Origin: Pseudomonadota bacterium
GTDB taxonomy: Bacteria; Pseudomonadota; Gammaproteobacteria; Steroidobacterales; Steroidobacteraceae
Length of the DNA: 6,174 nucleotides
Direction: 5' to 3'
Assembly (NCBI GenBank): GCA_021805275.1
Contig: JAJZFQ010000190.1
Location: forward strand, 1-6,174
Positions 1 to 5,208 of this stretch are shown one piece after another (the first letter of the stretch is position 1; the number at the start of each line of letters is the position of its first letter). The notes under the pieces are model-generated. The model was not told where the DNA came from. It made no database searches and was given only the letters and a program-made list of their open reading frames with translations. A program made the translations under genes and the position numbers.

Positions 1-618
1 GATCCCGTGACAAATCCGAAGGGATGGGCAGTCCGGACGATCTCTGATGTCGTTGTCGCTGTCGAATATGGCACCAGCACGAAGGCGGGCGAGGGTACGG
101 TTGGCGTTCCCATGATTCGAATGGGAAACGTAGACGTGCAAGGTCGACTAAAACTGCATGATCTAAAGTACGTCGAGCTGGAAGAGGTGGACCGACGGAA
201 ATACAGGTTGCAGCCTGGAGACATCCTGTTCAATCGCACCAACAGCAAAGAACTGGTTGGAAAGACTGGGATATGGCGCTCGGATCGTGATGCAGTGGCG
301 GCATCTTATTTCATCCGGGTCCGCGTCAATGAAACGGTGCTTGCGCCGGACTACCTTTGGGCGTTCATGAACACGCCTCACATGAAGAAGACGCTATTCG
401 GTATGGCTAGGGGAGCAATAGGGCAGTCCAACATCAATTCGCAAGAGCTGCGCAGCATTCCGTTGGCGGTGCCGTCCCTAGCCTTGCAACGCACGTTTTC
501 GGCTCGCGTTTGCGAATGCCTAGAACTGGAACAGTACCAGGAAGTTGCCATTGGTGGTTCCGAGTCTGTTTTTCAGTCCCTTCTGGCGGGGGTGTTTTCG
601 GAGCGACAGGTGACATGA
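1..618 (+). CDS. hsdS: Type I restriction-modification specificity subunit (HsdS), 3' portion
   Basis: HsdS recognises the target sequence for the HsdM methylase and HsdR nuclease of a type I system. The frame is open to the window edge. It begins DPVTNPKGW, which resembles the junction often seen at the start of the second target-recognition domain, so the GTG at 7 is probably an internal valine and the true start lies upstream. Visible in the 205 residues are the domain opening KGWAVRTISDVV (7-18), MIRMGNV (38-44), QPGDILFNR (71-79), GQSNIN (141-146), the IPLAVPSLALQ stretch (153-163) leading into the helical spacer, and a terminal SLLAGVF (193-199). This fits one recognition domain plus the C-terminal conserved helix. 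The stop TGA overlaps the next start (ATGA). hsdM and hsdR are not in the window. Family assignment is firm; completeness and specificity cannot be judged. Confidence 0.88.
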   Translation, partial: DPVTNPKGWAVRTISDVVVAVEYGTSTKAGEGTVGVPMIRMGNVDVQGRLKLHDLKYVELEEVDRRKYRLQPGDILFNRTNSKELVGKTGIWRSDRDAVAASYFIRVRVNETVLAPDYLWAFMNTPHMKKTLFGMARGAIGQSNINSQELRSIPLAVPSLALQRTFSARVCECLELEQYQEVAIGGSESVFQSLLAGVFSERQVT

Positions 619-1529
619 TTCCCGACTATCAAACTCTCATGCGTCTAGTTCTCGAATGCACCTCATCCGGAGAAGTGCGTATCAGCGATGTTGTTGAGCT
701 GCTTGCCAATAAGCTCGGTTTAACCGTTGAGGAACGCGGCATAATTCTGCCGAGCGGGAAACAGACCCGGTTTGCTAATCGCGTCAACTGGGCGAAGAGT
801 TACTTAAAACAGGGCGGCCTTGTCGAAATTACCGGGCGCGGGCGCTTCAAAATTACCGACCGAGGACGCGCCGCCCTGGCTGATAAGGCCGCGACCATCA
901 ACAACGCATACCTCGCTCAGTTCGAAGAGTTCCAAAGCTTTAAGAGGAGGGAAACTGAGGCAGATGCAAAGACACCCGCGACGCAAGGGACATTAGAGAC
1001 CGAATCGACCCCGGATGAAGCCCTGCGCCGCGCCCATGGCGCCATCATGGGCGCGCTATCCGCTGAGCTGCTGGATCGAGTCCGAAACGGGACCCCGGAA
1101 TTTTTCGAAAATCTGATCGTCCAACTTTTGATCGCCATGGGCTACGGTGGCACCTCTGAGGAAGCCGGGCGCGCAATTGGTCAGAGCGGCGATAACGGTG
1201 TGGACGGTGTGATCGACCAAGATCCACTGGGCGTCGATCAGATTTATGTGCAGGCCAAACGATACGCCGAAGGCAACAATATCGCTGCGGGTGCCATCCG
1301 GGACTTTTACGGTGCTCTGAGTTTGAAGAGAGCGCACAAGGGAATTTTCGTAACCACCTCGGCGTTTAGCCCGGCGGCCACCGAAACCACGCGTGGACTG
1401 GGGTCTCGTATTGTCTTGATCGACGGACCTCACCTGGCGCGACTGATGATCCGATATAACGTGGGGTGCCGGGACGAGGAGATTATTCACTTGAAGAAGC
1501 TCGATGAGGATTTCTTTGAGCCGACGTGA
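615..1529 (+). CDS. mrr: Mrr-type restriction endonuclease (type IV, modification-dependent)
   Basis: Mrr cleaves foreign DNA carrying methylated bases. This start gives 304 residues, the length of the E. coli protein. The open frame extends upstream to 510, but that part overlaps hsdS in another frame and is not protein-like. An N-terminal winged-helix Mrr_N-like domain spans about residues 1-90, with the wing near GGLVEITGRGRFKITDRG. A charged linker follows (about 91-150), then the Mrr_cat PD-(D/E)xK domain (about 155-285): E165 in PEFFENLIVQLLIAMGYG, the SGDNGVDG loop with D197, and QAK at Q213-K215. All expected catalytic residues are present, so it looks functional. Its ATG overlaps the hsdS stop by four bases, which implies co-transcription and translational coupling. 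A host type I methylase and a modification-dependent nuclease must be compatible, so its target is probably not the HsdS-directed mark. Confidence 0.93.
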   Translation: MIPDYQTLMRLVLECTSSGEVRISDVVELLANKLGLTVEERGIILPSGKQTRFANRVNWAKSYLKQGGLVEITGRGRFKITDRGRAALADKAATINNAYLAQFEEFQSFKRRETEADAKTPATQGTLETESTPDEALRRAHGAIMGALSAELLDRVRNGTPEFFENLIVQLLIAMGYGGTSEEAGRAIGQSGDNGVDGVIDQDPLGVDQIYVQAKRYAEGNNIAAGAIRDFYGALSLKRAHKGIFVTTSAFSPAATETTRGLGSRIVLIDGPHLARLMIRYNVGCRDEEIIHLKKLDEDFFEPT

Positions 1530-1563
1530 TCGAACCTCAGATCCGATTTACTTCAACGCTGTC

Positions 1564-1591
1564 GCACAATATAAAGGACGTCATATTGCGC
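1564..1591. repeat. Imperfect 9-bp inverted repeat with 10-base spacer
   Basis: GCACAATAT is followed after 10 bases (AAAGGACGTC) by ATATTGCGC; eight of nine positions pair. It lies 35 bases after the mrr stop. There is no T-run, so a rho-independent terminator is unlikely. A protein-binding or recombination site is possible, but nothing else supports either. Confidence 0.45.
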
Positions 1592-1705
1592 AAAATGAAT
1601 CGCGGAGCATAATGGCGGAAAATCTGTAGATGTTTTCGGTGAGTGTCCTGGTCAAGTTGTGCATCAGGCCACGTGTTTGAGCGTCTACGCATCGAGGGCG
1701 ACACA

Positions 1706-1894
1706 CTACGCGGTGTTGATAGCACAGCAGTTATCGCAGTAGACTGCCACGCCCCAGTGCCGTCGCACCGCCAAGTTCAAGTTCGCCGGCACGGGCACGT
1801 TGCGAGCCAAGGGGATGTCCGCCACGTCAATGCTCGGAGCAGCGGGACGTACGCCAACAGAGTCGGTGGCGGAAACCGGCGCAAACAGACGAGT
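1706..1894 (-). other. Unassigned open frame downstream of the SWIM gene
   Basis: After the SWIM stop the same minus-strand frame has a TAA at 1895-1897, then stays open to TAG at 1706-1708. The composition is protein-like and includes DIPLARNVPVPANLNLAV and a Cys-rich end, YCDNCCAINTA. No ATG is present. A GTG at 1823-1825 would give about 39 residues, with only a weak GAG upstream. It could be the remnant of a gene, a small protein with an odd start, or chance. I do not recognise a family. Confidence 0.2.
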
Positions 1895-1930
1895 TTAGAA
1901 TCTCCGCCAGAAGGACCGAGCTTCTGCCTC

Positions 1931-2128
1931 TCAACGCAATTCAATGAGGCCTGCGGCGATTGCTTCTTCTATCGCGAGGGCGACGTGCGGACAAAAGCCC
2001 TGGTTGTGTTCTGCCAGCATCCTTTGAAAATAGGAGCATTCGCAGCGCCAGAGTCGATCGCCATCCGTCTGATAGCAGCGGACTACCTGTCCATCAATGG
2101 CGAATTTTAATAGTTGTGTCCGGGCCAA
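1931..2128 (-). CDS. Small SWIM-type zinc-finger protein
   Basis: This 65-residue protein carries CEC (C29, C31) and, after 14 residues, CPH (C46, H48). That is the CxCx(n)CxH signature of the SWIM zinc finger, a module implicated in DNA or protein binding. The segment RLWRCECSYF before it and HVALAIEEA after it match the usual strand-strand-helix layout. The start is TTG: an in-frame TAA lies 18 bases upstream and there is no other start between, while AGGA sits nine bases before the TTG. A TATAAT hexamer lies just upstream. It stands alone, on the same strand as the FlhD-like gene but about 280 bases away. It is too small for a SWI2/SNF2-associated SWIM protein, so it is probably a stand-alone accessory finger. 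Function unknown. Confidence 0.65.
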   Translation of the reverse strand: MARTQLLKFAIDGQVVRCYQTDGDRLWRCECSYFQRMLAEHNQGFCPHVALAIEEAIAAGLIELR

Positions 2129-2407
2129 GCGTGAGTGTCCTGCAAATTATAGGTATCGCGGTAGGGTCCCCTGCAGCTGATGTCCCAGTGTATGTGGGTT
2201 TGCCGGTGGAATAGGCGTCAGTTTTGGGGAGGTTTCTGGTTCTGACGAATCGATGCTTTGACTTGACACGTGCCATTTCGAGACGCGGAAGTACGGAGGA
2301 GCGTAGTGCGACACTCCAGTCATCAGCCATTTTCTGCTTCGCGCGTATCAAACGGTCTCGCAGTTACTGATGCGGTCTGGCAGGCGTGCGCCAACGGGGC
2401 GAATGGG
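2129..2407. other. Gene-poor interval between SWIM and FlhD-like genes
   Basis: This stretch of about 280 bases carries no gene I can support. A minus-strand frame at 2094-2351 is rich in Thr, Pro and Arg, overlaps the SWIM start and has no recognisable domain. Just inside the end of the FlhD-like gene (2420-2440) is a GTTCGCGGA / GTTCGCGAA tandem repeat that forms only a weak four-pair hairpin, so no terminator is called. Confidence 0.4.
2146..2151 (-). promoter_or_regulatory. Candidate -10 box (TATAAT) for the SWIM gene
   Basis: A perfect TATAAT on the minus strand lies 17 bases before the TTG start, with AGGA between them. No convincing -35 hexamer is seen at 16-18 bases. If used, the 5' leader would be only about 10-14 bases, so the ribosome binding site would sit at the very start of the transcript. 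Confidence 0.3.
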
Positions 2408-3115
2408 TTAGCGCTGAACAGAGTTCGCGGAGTTCGCGAAAAGGTGTGTCGGTGGATGGCTGTTGCGATCCCCGGTAGTTTTTCGGGATTTCTTCAAGGG
2501 TTCTCCGATGAGCAATTCGCCCGTCATGAGTTGAATGCCCTGAAGGTCGATTCGCGCAATCTTTGCGCTATCCTCGGTATTCGCGGCGCGAAGTAGCGCT
2601 CTCCAGAACGCCGGGTGATCGGCCCACCGCGGGCGGAGGTAGGGGTGAACGTGCTCGGCAATCGAGTCAATGGCGGTGACGGGAAGCGTGAGCAGGAGCT
2701 CGACGACTGATTCGTCGAGACCGAGGAGAATAGGGGCGGAGCGCCGATCGGCGCAGACGGCCCGCCAGGCGGCGATGAGCGTTGCGCGCGTGAGGGGCAG
2801 CGCAGTTTCTCGCGGATAGGCAGGTCGAAGCGCGGGTTTACGGATTCTGCGCTCGGGATCATGCGCAATCGCCTGCCACCAGGACCCATTATGGAAGTCG
2901 AGATCCAAGAGCAGGAACGCACGCGTCGCGGCTCGATCGCGGCTGGTCGGGGTGCTCGCGAGAAGCTCCCGTTTCACGGTGCTCACCAGCGAAAGCGGCT
3001 GATCTGTCCTGCGGTGAGCCGCCTGCGCGAGGAGATCGATGGCACGACGATTGAGATCGTGCAACGCCGGAAGCGAGAAGGCGGCTGAGAGGTCCATGTC
3101 GGCTGCCGGGCGCAT
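2408..3115 (-). CDS. FlhD-like putative regulator, uncharacterised family
   Basis: About 235 residues with the ATG at 3115; a GTG at 3139 and an ATG at 3097 are alternatives, and no start has a clear ribosome binding site. I preferred 3115 because 3139 lies inside an inverted repeat and upstream of 3115 a promoter fits well. It resembles a widespread proteobacterial family usually annotated hypothetical: LHDLNRRAIDLLAQAA near the N-terminus, NGSWW (76-80), WADHPAFWRALLRAA (164-178), DLQGIQL (190-196). Residues 131-154, from LGLDE to AIDSIAE followed by LRPRW, line up without gaps with E. coli FlhD from LGINEE to MVKLAE followed by HFRF. This suggests a FlhD-type fold with an extra N-terminal region; FlhD itself is about 116 residues. 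It is divergent from the DUF6502-like gene, and a FlhC-like gene lies downstream of that. The FlhD link is inference. Confidence 0.72.
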   Translation of the reverse strand: MRPAADMDLSAAFSLPALHDLNRRAIDLLAQAAHRRTDQPLSLVSTVKRELLASTPTSRDRAATRAFLLLDLDFHNGSWWQAIAHDPERRIRKPALRPAYPRETALPLTRATLIAAWRAVCADRRSAPILLGLDESVVELLLTLPVTAIDSIAEHVHPYLRPRWADHPAFWRALLRAANTEDSAKIARIDLQGIQLMTGELLIGEPLKKSRKTTGDRNSHPPTHLFANSANSVQR

Positions 3116-3135
3116 AGGCTCGAATGATCCGAGTG

Positions 3136-3158
3136 ACACCGTAATTGACAGACGGTGT
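3136..3158. promoter_or_regulatory. Perfect 7-bp inverted repeat around a TTGACA, candidate operator
   Basis: ACACCGT (3136-3142) and ACGGTGT (3152-3158) are exact inverse complements separated by nine bases, and the spacer contains TTGACA (3145-3150). A + strand -35 box inside a dyad would be blocked by a bound dimer. The matching -10 is weak (TTACAC after 16 bases), so the + promoter is only possible, while the dyad itself is certain. Confidence 0.5.
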
Positions 3159-3172
3159 AAAAAGTATTACAC
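3155..3172. promoter_or_regulatory. Perfect 6-bp inverted repeat over the minus-strand -10, candidate operator
   Basis: GTGTAA (3155-3160) and TTACAC (3167-3172) are exact inverse complements with six bases between. The repeat shares four bases with the neighbouring ACACCGT dyad and covers the proposed -10 of the FlhD-like gene. Two regulators, or one at two sites, could compete here. Confidence 0.5.
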
Positions 3173-3191
3173 GAATAAAAAGTCATGGCAA
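3164..3191 (-). promoter_or_regulatory. Candidate promoter of the FlhD-like gene
   Basis: Read on the minus strand, TTGCCA (3186-3191, five of six to consensus) is followed after 16 bases by TAATAC (3164-3169, three of six). Transcription would start near 3157, leaving a leader of about 40 bases before the ATG at 3115. This fits the start chosen for that gene and would exclude the GTG at 3139 only weakly. Confidence 0.4.
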
Positions 3192-3261
3192 ATTTTGGAT
3201 TTCGGTGCATTTGTGCGCGGACGCGGGTGGGGTGCGTCATGTTTGAGGGCGTTGAATCACG

Positions 3262-4149
3262 ATGAGCGATGCGCTGAAGCGGGCGGTTCAGTCGGCGCTT
3301 ATGCGGCTCCTTCAGCCGCTGGCGCGATGGCTGCTCGATGCGGGAATCGGGGTCGGGGAGTTCGTCAGCCTTGTTAAGGTGGCCTACGTGAGAGCGGCAG
3401 TGGAGCAGGGCCGATCGGTGGCCGGGAGCGTTCGGCCCAATATCTCCCGCATTGCGGTGGTGACGGGACTGACGCGTGTCGAGATCGCTTCCCTGATTGA
3501 GCGGGGCGAGGCGGAGGCGCCTGCAAGCGATCGAGGGCGGCAGCGGGCGGAGCGGGTGCTTTCGGCATGGTGGACGGATCCGGAATTTCTCACGGCGAAG
3601 GGCGAGCCCGAGGTTCTGCGCCCAAAGGGGCCCCGGCGGTCGTTCGCGGCGCTTTGCGAGCGCTACAGCGGTGAGAAACGCTCGGCGCCGGTTTTGCGGG
3701 AGCTGCTACGCGTCGGTGCGGTGCGAGAACTCGCGAATGGTCGGCTGCAGGCGCTGAGTCGTAGCTGCACGATGGTTCGATGGGATCCGGCGGGCGTGCA
3801 GGCCGTCGGTGAACAGTTGCGGGATCACTGCACGACGCTTTTACAGAACCTTCATCAGCCAACGCGAACGCGCTTTGCGCGTCAGGTGGTCAATGCGCAG
3901 CTTGATCCGCGTCATGCGCCGATGCTAATTCGCGAGATCGAGCATGCGCTTGGCGTGCGAACTGATGCTTTGCACGAAACCCTCAACGATCCGAAGCACA
4001 CCGCGCCGGCTGGCGCCCCGGCGATGCGGCTCGGGGTGGGGGTGTATGTTTTCGAAGAAGCGCCCTCGGGGGAGGGCGCTTCTCGCGAGAGCGAATCGAC
4101 GGCTCCATCTGGAAAGGTGAGGTCGGCTCGAAGGAAACGCCGGACGTGA
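3262..4149 (+). CDS. DUF6502-like protein with HTH-like segment (paralogue A)
   Basis: The 295 residues have the length and layout I associate with the DUF6502 family. An N-terminal helical part, LLQPLARWLLDAGIGVGEFVSLVKVAYVRAA (16-46, given here by its ends LLQPLARW and YVRAA), is followed by an HTH-like stretch ISRIAVVTGLTRVEIASLI (61-79). Then come AWWTDPEF (102-109), RSFAALCERYSG (126-137), KRSAPVLRELLRVGAV (139-154), and a C-terminal LGVGVYVFEEAP (257-268). The tail is basic. ATG 3262 has GAGGG 12 bases upstream, rather far. The gene heads a + strand cluster and is divergent from the FlhD-like gene. The family's function is unknown; the HTH suggests DNA binding. The next gene is a clear paralogue that lacks the HTH. 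Confidence 0.85.
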   Translation: MSDALKRAVQSALMRLLQPLARWLLDAGIGVGEFVSLVKVAYVRAAVEQGRSVAGSVRPNISRIAVVTGLTRVEIASLIERGEAEAPASDRGRQRAERVLSAWWTDPEFLTAKGEPEVLRPKGPRRSFAALCERYSGEKRSAPVLRELLRVGAVRELANGRLQALSRSCTMVRWDPAGVQAVGEQLRDHCTTLLQNLHQPTRTRFARQVVNAQLDPRHAPMLIREIEHALGVRTDALHETLNDPKHTAPAGAPAMRLGVGVYVFEEAPSGEGASRESESTAPSGKVRSARRKRRT

Positions 4150-4364
4150 TTCGGGAGCGATAAAAACTCAAAGCGAGGACGTATGGAGCCAGGACGTGGG
4201 TGGACACCCTCTGGTGTCCAGGTGGTCTATTGCTCGCGCGAACCGGCTTGGCTGGGCCGCGGATCGCGGACTTCGGGAGTGCAGTCGGCGGCGAGCGTCG
4301 CGCGGTGTCGGTGGACGGATGCTTGTCCCATAGCCATCCGAGAGACGCGCACAGGGGGTGTCCG
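4150..4364 (+). other. Leader region between the two DUF6502 paralogues
   Basis: The 215 bases hold a perfect hairpin (4201-4220), three copies of a GGTGTC-type motif (4213, 4304, 4357), a short direct repeat of AGGACGT (4176-4182 and 4191-4197), and a possible 61-codon leader ORF. I see no good sigma-70 promoter, so read-through from the upstream gene is plausible. Confidence 0.45.
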
Positions 4365-4368
4365 GTGA
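4183..4368 (+). CDS. Possible leader ORF coupled to paralogue B
   Basis: A 61-codon frame begins at ATG 4183, with GAGG four bases upstream. Its TGA at 4366-4368 overlaps the GTG start of the following gene (GTGA), the classic coupling geometry. The peptide is Arg-, Ser- and Trp-rich and matches no family I know. It repeats SGVQ twice because of the GGTGTC repeats. Codon third positions are not clearly coding-like, so it may be a regulatory uORF or chance. Confidence 0.3.
   Translation: MEPGRGWTPSGVQVVYCSREPAWLGRGSRTSGVQSAASVARCRWTDACPIAIRETRTGGVR
4201..4220. repeat. Perfect 8-bp inverted repeat, 4-base loop
   Basis: TGGACACC and GGTGTCCA flank CTCT. The stem is perfect and GC-rich but no T-run follows, so it is not a standard terminator. 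It shares ACACC...GGTGT half-sites with the dyad at 3136-3158, at a different spacing. An operator or RNA hairpin role in controlling the second paralogue is possible. Confidence 0.5.
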
Positions 4369-5198
4369 AACGAGCGCCCCAGCCGCGCAATGTGCGTCGA
4401 GTTCCTCGCGCGGACCCCGATGAATCTACCGTCCTCATCGAGTCGCTCACCGTCGAAGCTCTGGACCGGATTGTGGCCTTGCTGGCTCGCAACGGCGTTG
4501 AGCAGGGTGCGATCGAGGGTGCCTTCCGACGCGCGTGTGACAAGCATTCACGGCGGCGCCGGTCGGTGTCGTCGGACTCGCTTGCGGCGCAGTACGAGGC
4601 GGTGCTCTTGCTGGCCGCGTGGTACACCGATTTAGAGTATCTCGATCCCGAGGGGCGACCGCTTCGCCTGCCGCTCACAGGGGCAGCGCCCTCGCTGCAC
4701 GCGCTCATCAAACGAGTGGGTCTTAAGCGCTCGGCGCGGGATATCGTGCGGTATCTGGAGCGCGTGAAGGCGATTCGGTTCGTGGAACAGGAGTATGAGC
4801 CGCTCCGGCGCGCCAAGGCGCTCCTCGGTGCCGGACGTCTGGCGAATCGCGAGACGCTGCGGATGGTGGTGAGATTACTGCGCTCGATCGATGAGCGCTG
4901 TGCGCAGCGTCGCGCCGCGAGCCTCGATGAGATCAACGTGGTGACCGCCCTCGAGAGCACAGAGATCCCCGTGCGATTGCGCAGCGTGTGTCGGGCGCAG
5001 GTGACTCGGGACATTCAGCAGTTCCTGAGGGAGCTGGAATCCCGGATGCTGCGCTACGAGCGTGCTCGGGTGCGTGGGGAGCCGCTGATGCACATGGGGA
5101 TTGGGGTGTTTCACTTCGAGGAAGCGCCCCCCGAAGGCCCGTGCCGGGTGCGCACGCGTGCAAAGACTCGGACTGTGGTGGACCGGCGGTCGCGGTGA
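4365..5198 (+). CDS. DUF6502-like protein lacking the HTH segment (paralogue B)
   Basis: With the GTG at 4365 the protein is 277 residues. An earlier in-frame GTG at 4200 would add 55 residues that look nothing like the paralogue. AGGGGG lies just before 4365 at good spacing. Landmarks match paralogue A in order: NGVEQGAIEGAFRRAC (43-58), AWYTDLEY (85-92), SLHALIKRVGLKRSA (110-124), and the C-terminal MGIGVFHFEEAP (244-255). Between the first two landmarks B is about 29 residues shorter, and the gap falls on the HTH-like stretch of A (about 52-80), replaced by a basic HSRRRRSVSS. B therefore probably does not bind DNA the same way and might modulate A by shared oligomerisation; that is inference. 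Ten bases separate it from the FlhC-like start. Confidence 0.82.
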   Translation: MKRAPQPRNVRRVPRADPDESTVLIESLTVEALDRIVALLARNGVEQGAIEGAFRRACDKHSRRRRSVSSDSLAAQYEAVLLLAAWYTDLEYLDPEGRPLRLPLTGAAPSLHALIKRVGLKRSARDIVRYLERVKAIRFVEQEYEPLRRAKALLGAGRLANRETLRMVVRLLRSIDERCAQRRAASLDEINVVTALESTEIPVRLRSVCRAQVTRDIQQFLRELESRMLRYERARVRGEPLMHMGIGVFHFEEAPPEGPCRVRTRAKTRTVVDRRSR

Positions 5199-5208
5199 GG
5201 GTGCTCAC
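5195..5208 (+). promoter_or_regulatory. Hairpin over the FlhC-like ribosome binding site
   Basis: GTGAG (5195-5199) and CTCAC (5204-5208) pair perfectly around GGTG, and the hairpin ends directly before the ATG. The stem contains the stop codon of the upstream gene (5196-5198) and part of the Shine-Dalgarno GAGGG (5197-5201). A ribosome finishing paralogue B would open it, so translation of the two genes is probably coupled. Confidence 0.45.

Larger units (their letters stand above)
1530..1930. other. Gene-poor interval with no secure gene
   Basis: About 400 bases between mrr and the SWIM gene hold no gene I can assign. The first 100 bases are noticeably AT-richer than the flanks and contain an inverted repeat (1564-1591). 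No convincing rho-independent terminator follows mrr. On the minus strand a stretch downstream of the SWIM gene stays open for about 62 codons (1709-1894) but has no good start. The + strand frame running from 1643 is the antisense of the SWIM gene over its second half and is not protein-like. Confidence 0.5.

Noticed and set aside
7..9. GTG at 7 as the start of the hsdS gene
   Set aside because: The frame is open to the window edge, and DPVTNPKGW fits an internal HsdS junction. The gene most likely starts upstream.
1564..1591. XerCD dif-like site
   Set aside because: The half-sites and the 10-base spacer do not match the 11-6-11 dif layout or its consensus.
1537..1725. 62-residue minus-strand frame
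   Set aside because: No ribosome binding site, no domain, and it runs through the AT-rich dyad after mrr.
1643..2110. 155-residue + strand frame
   Set aside because: Its second half is the antisense of the SWIM gene, and its first half has no domain or good ribosome binding site.
2094..2351. 85-residue minus-strand frame
   Set aside because: It overlaps the SWIM start and promoter, has an unusual Thr/Pro/Arg-rich composition and no recognisable motif.
2420..2440. Terminator after the FlhD-like gene
   Set aside because: The CGCG/CGCG stem is only four pairs, lies inside the coding region and has no T-run.
4200..4364. N-terminal extension of paralogue B from the GTG at 4200
   Set aside because: The extra 55 residues do not match paralogue A, while GTG 4365 has a strong ribosome binding site.
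3983..5014. 343-residue minus-strand frame
   Set aside because: It is the Arg/Ser-rich shadow of the two DUF6502 paralogues and spans their intergenic region. The + strand genes have clear paralogy.
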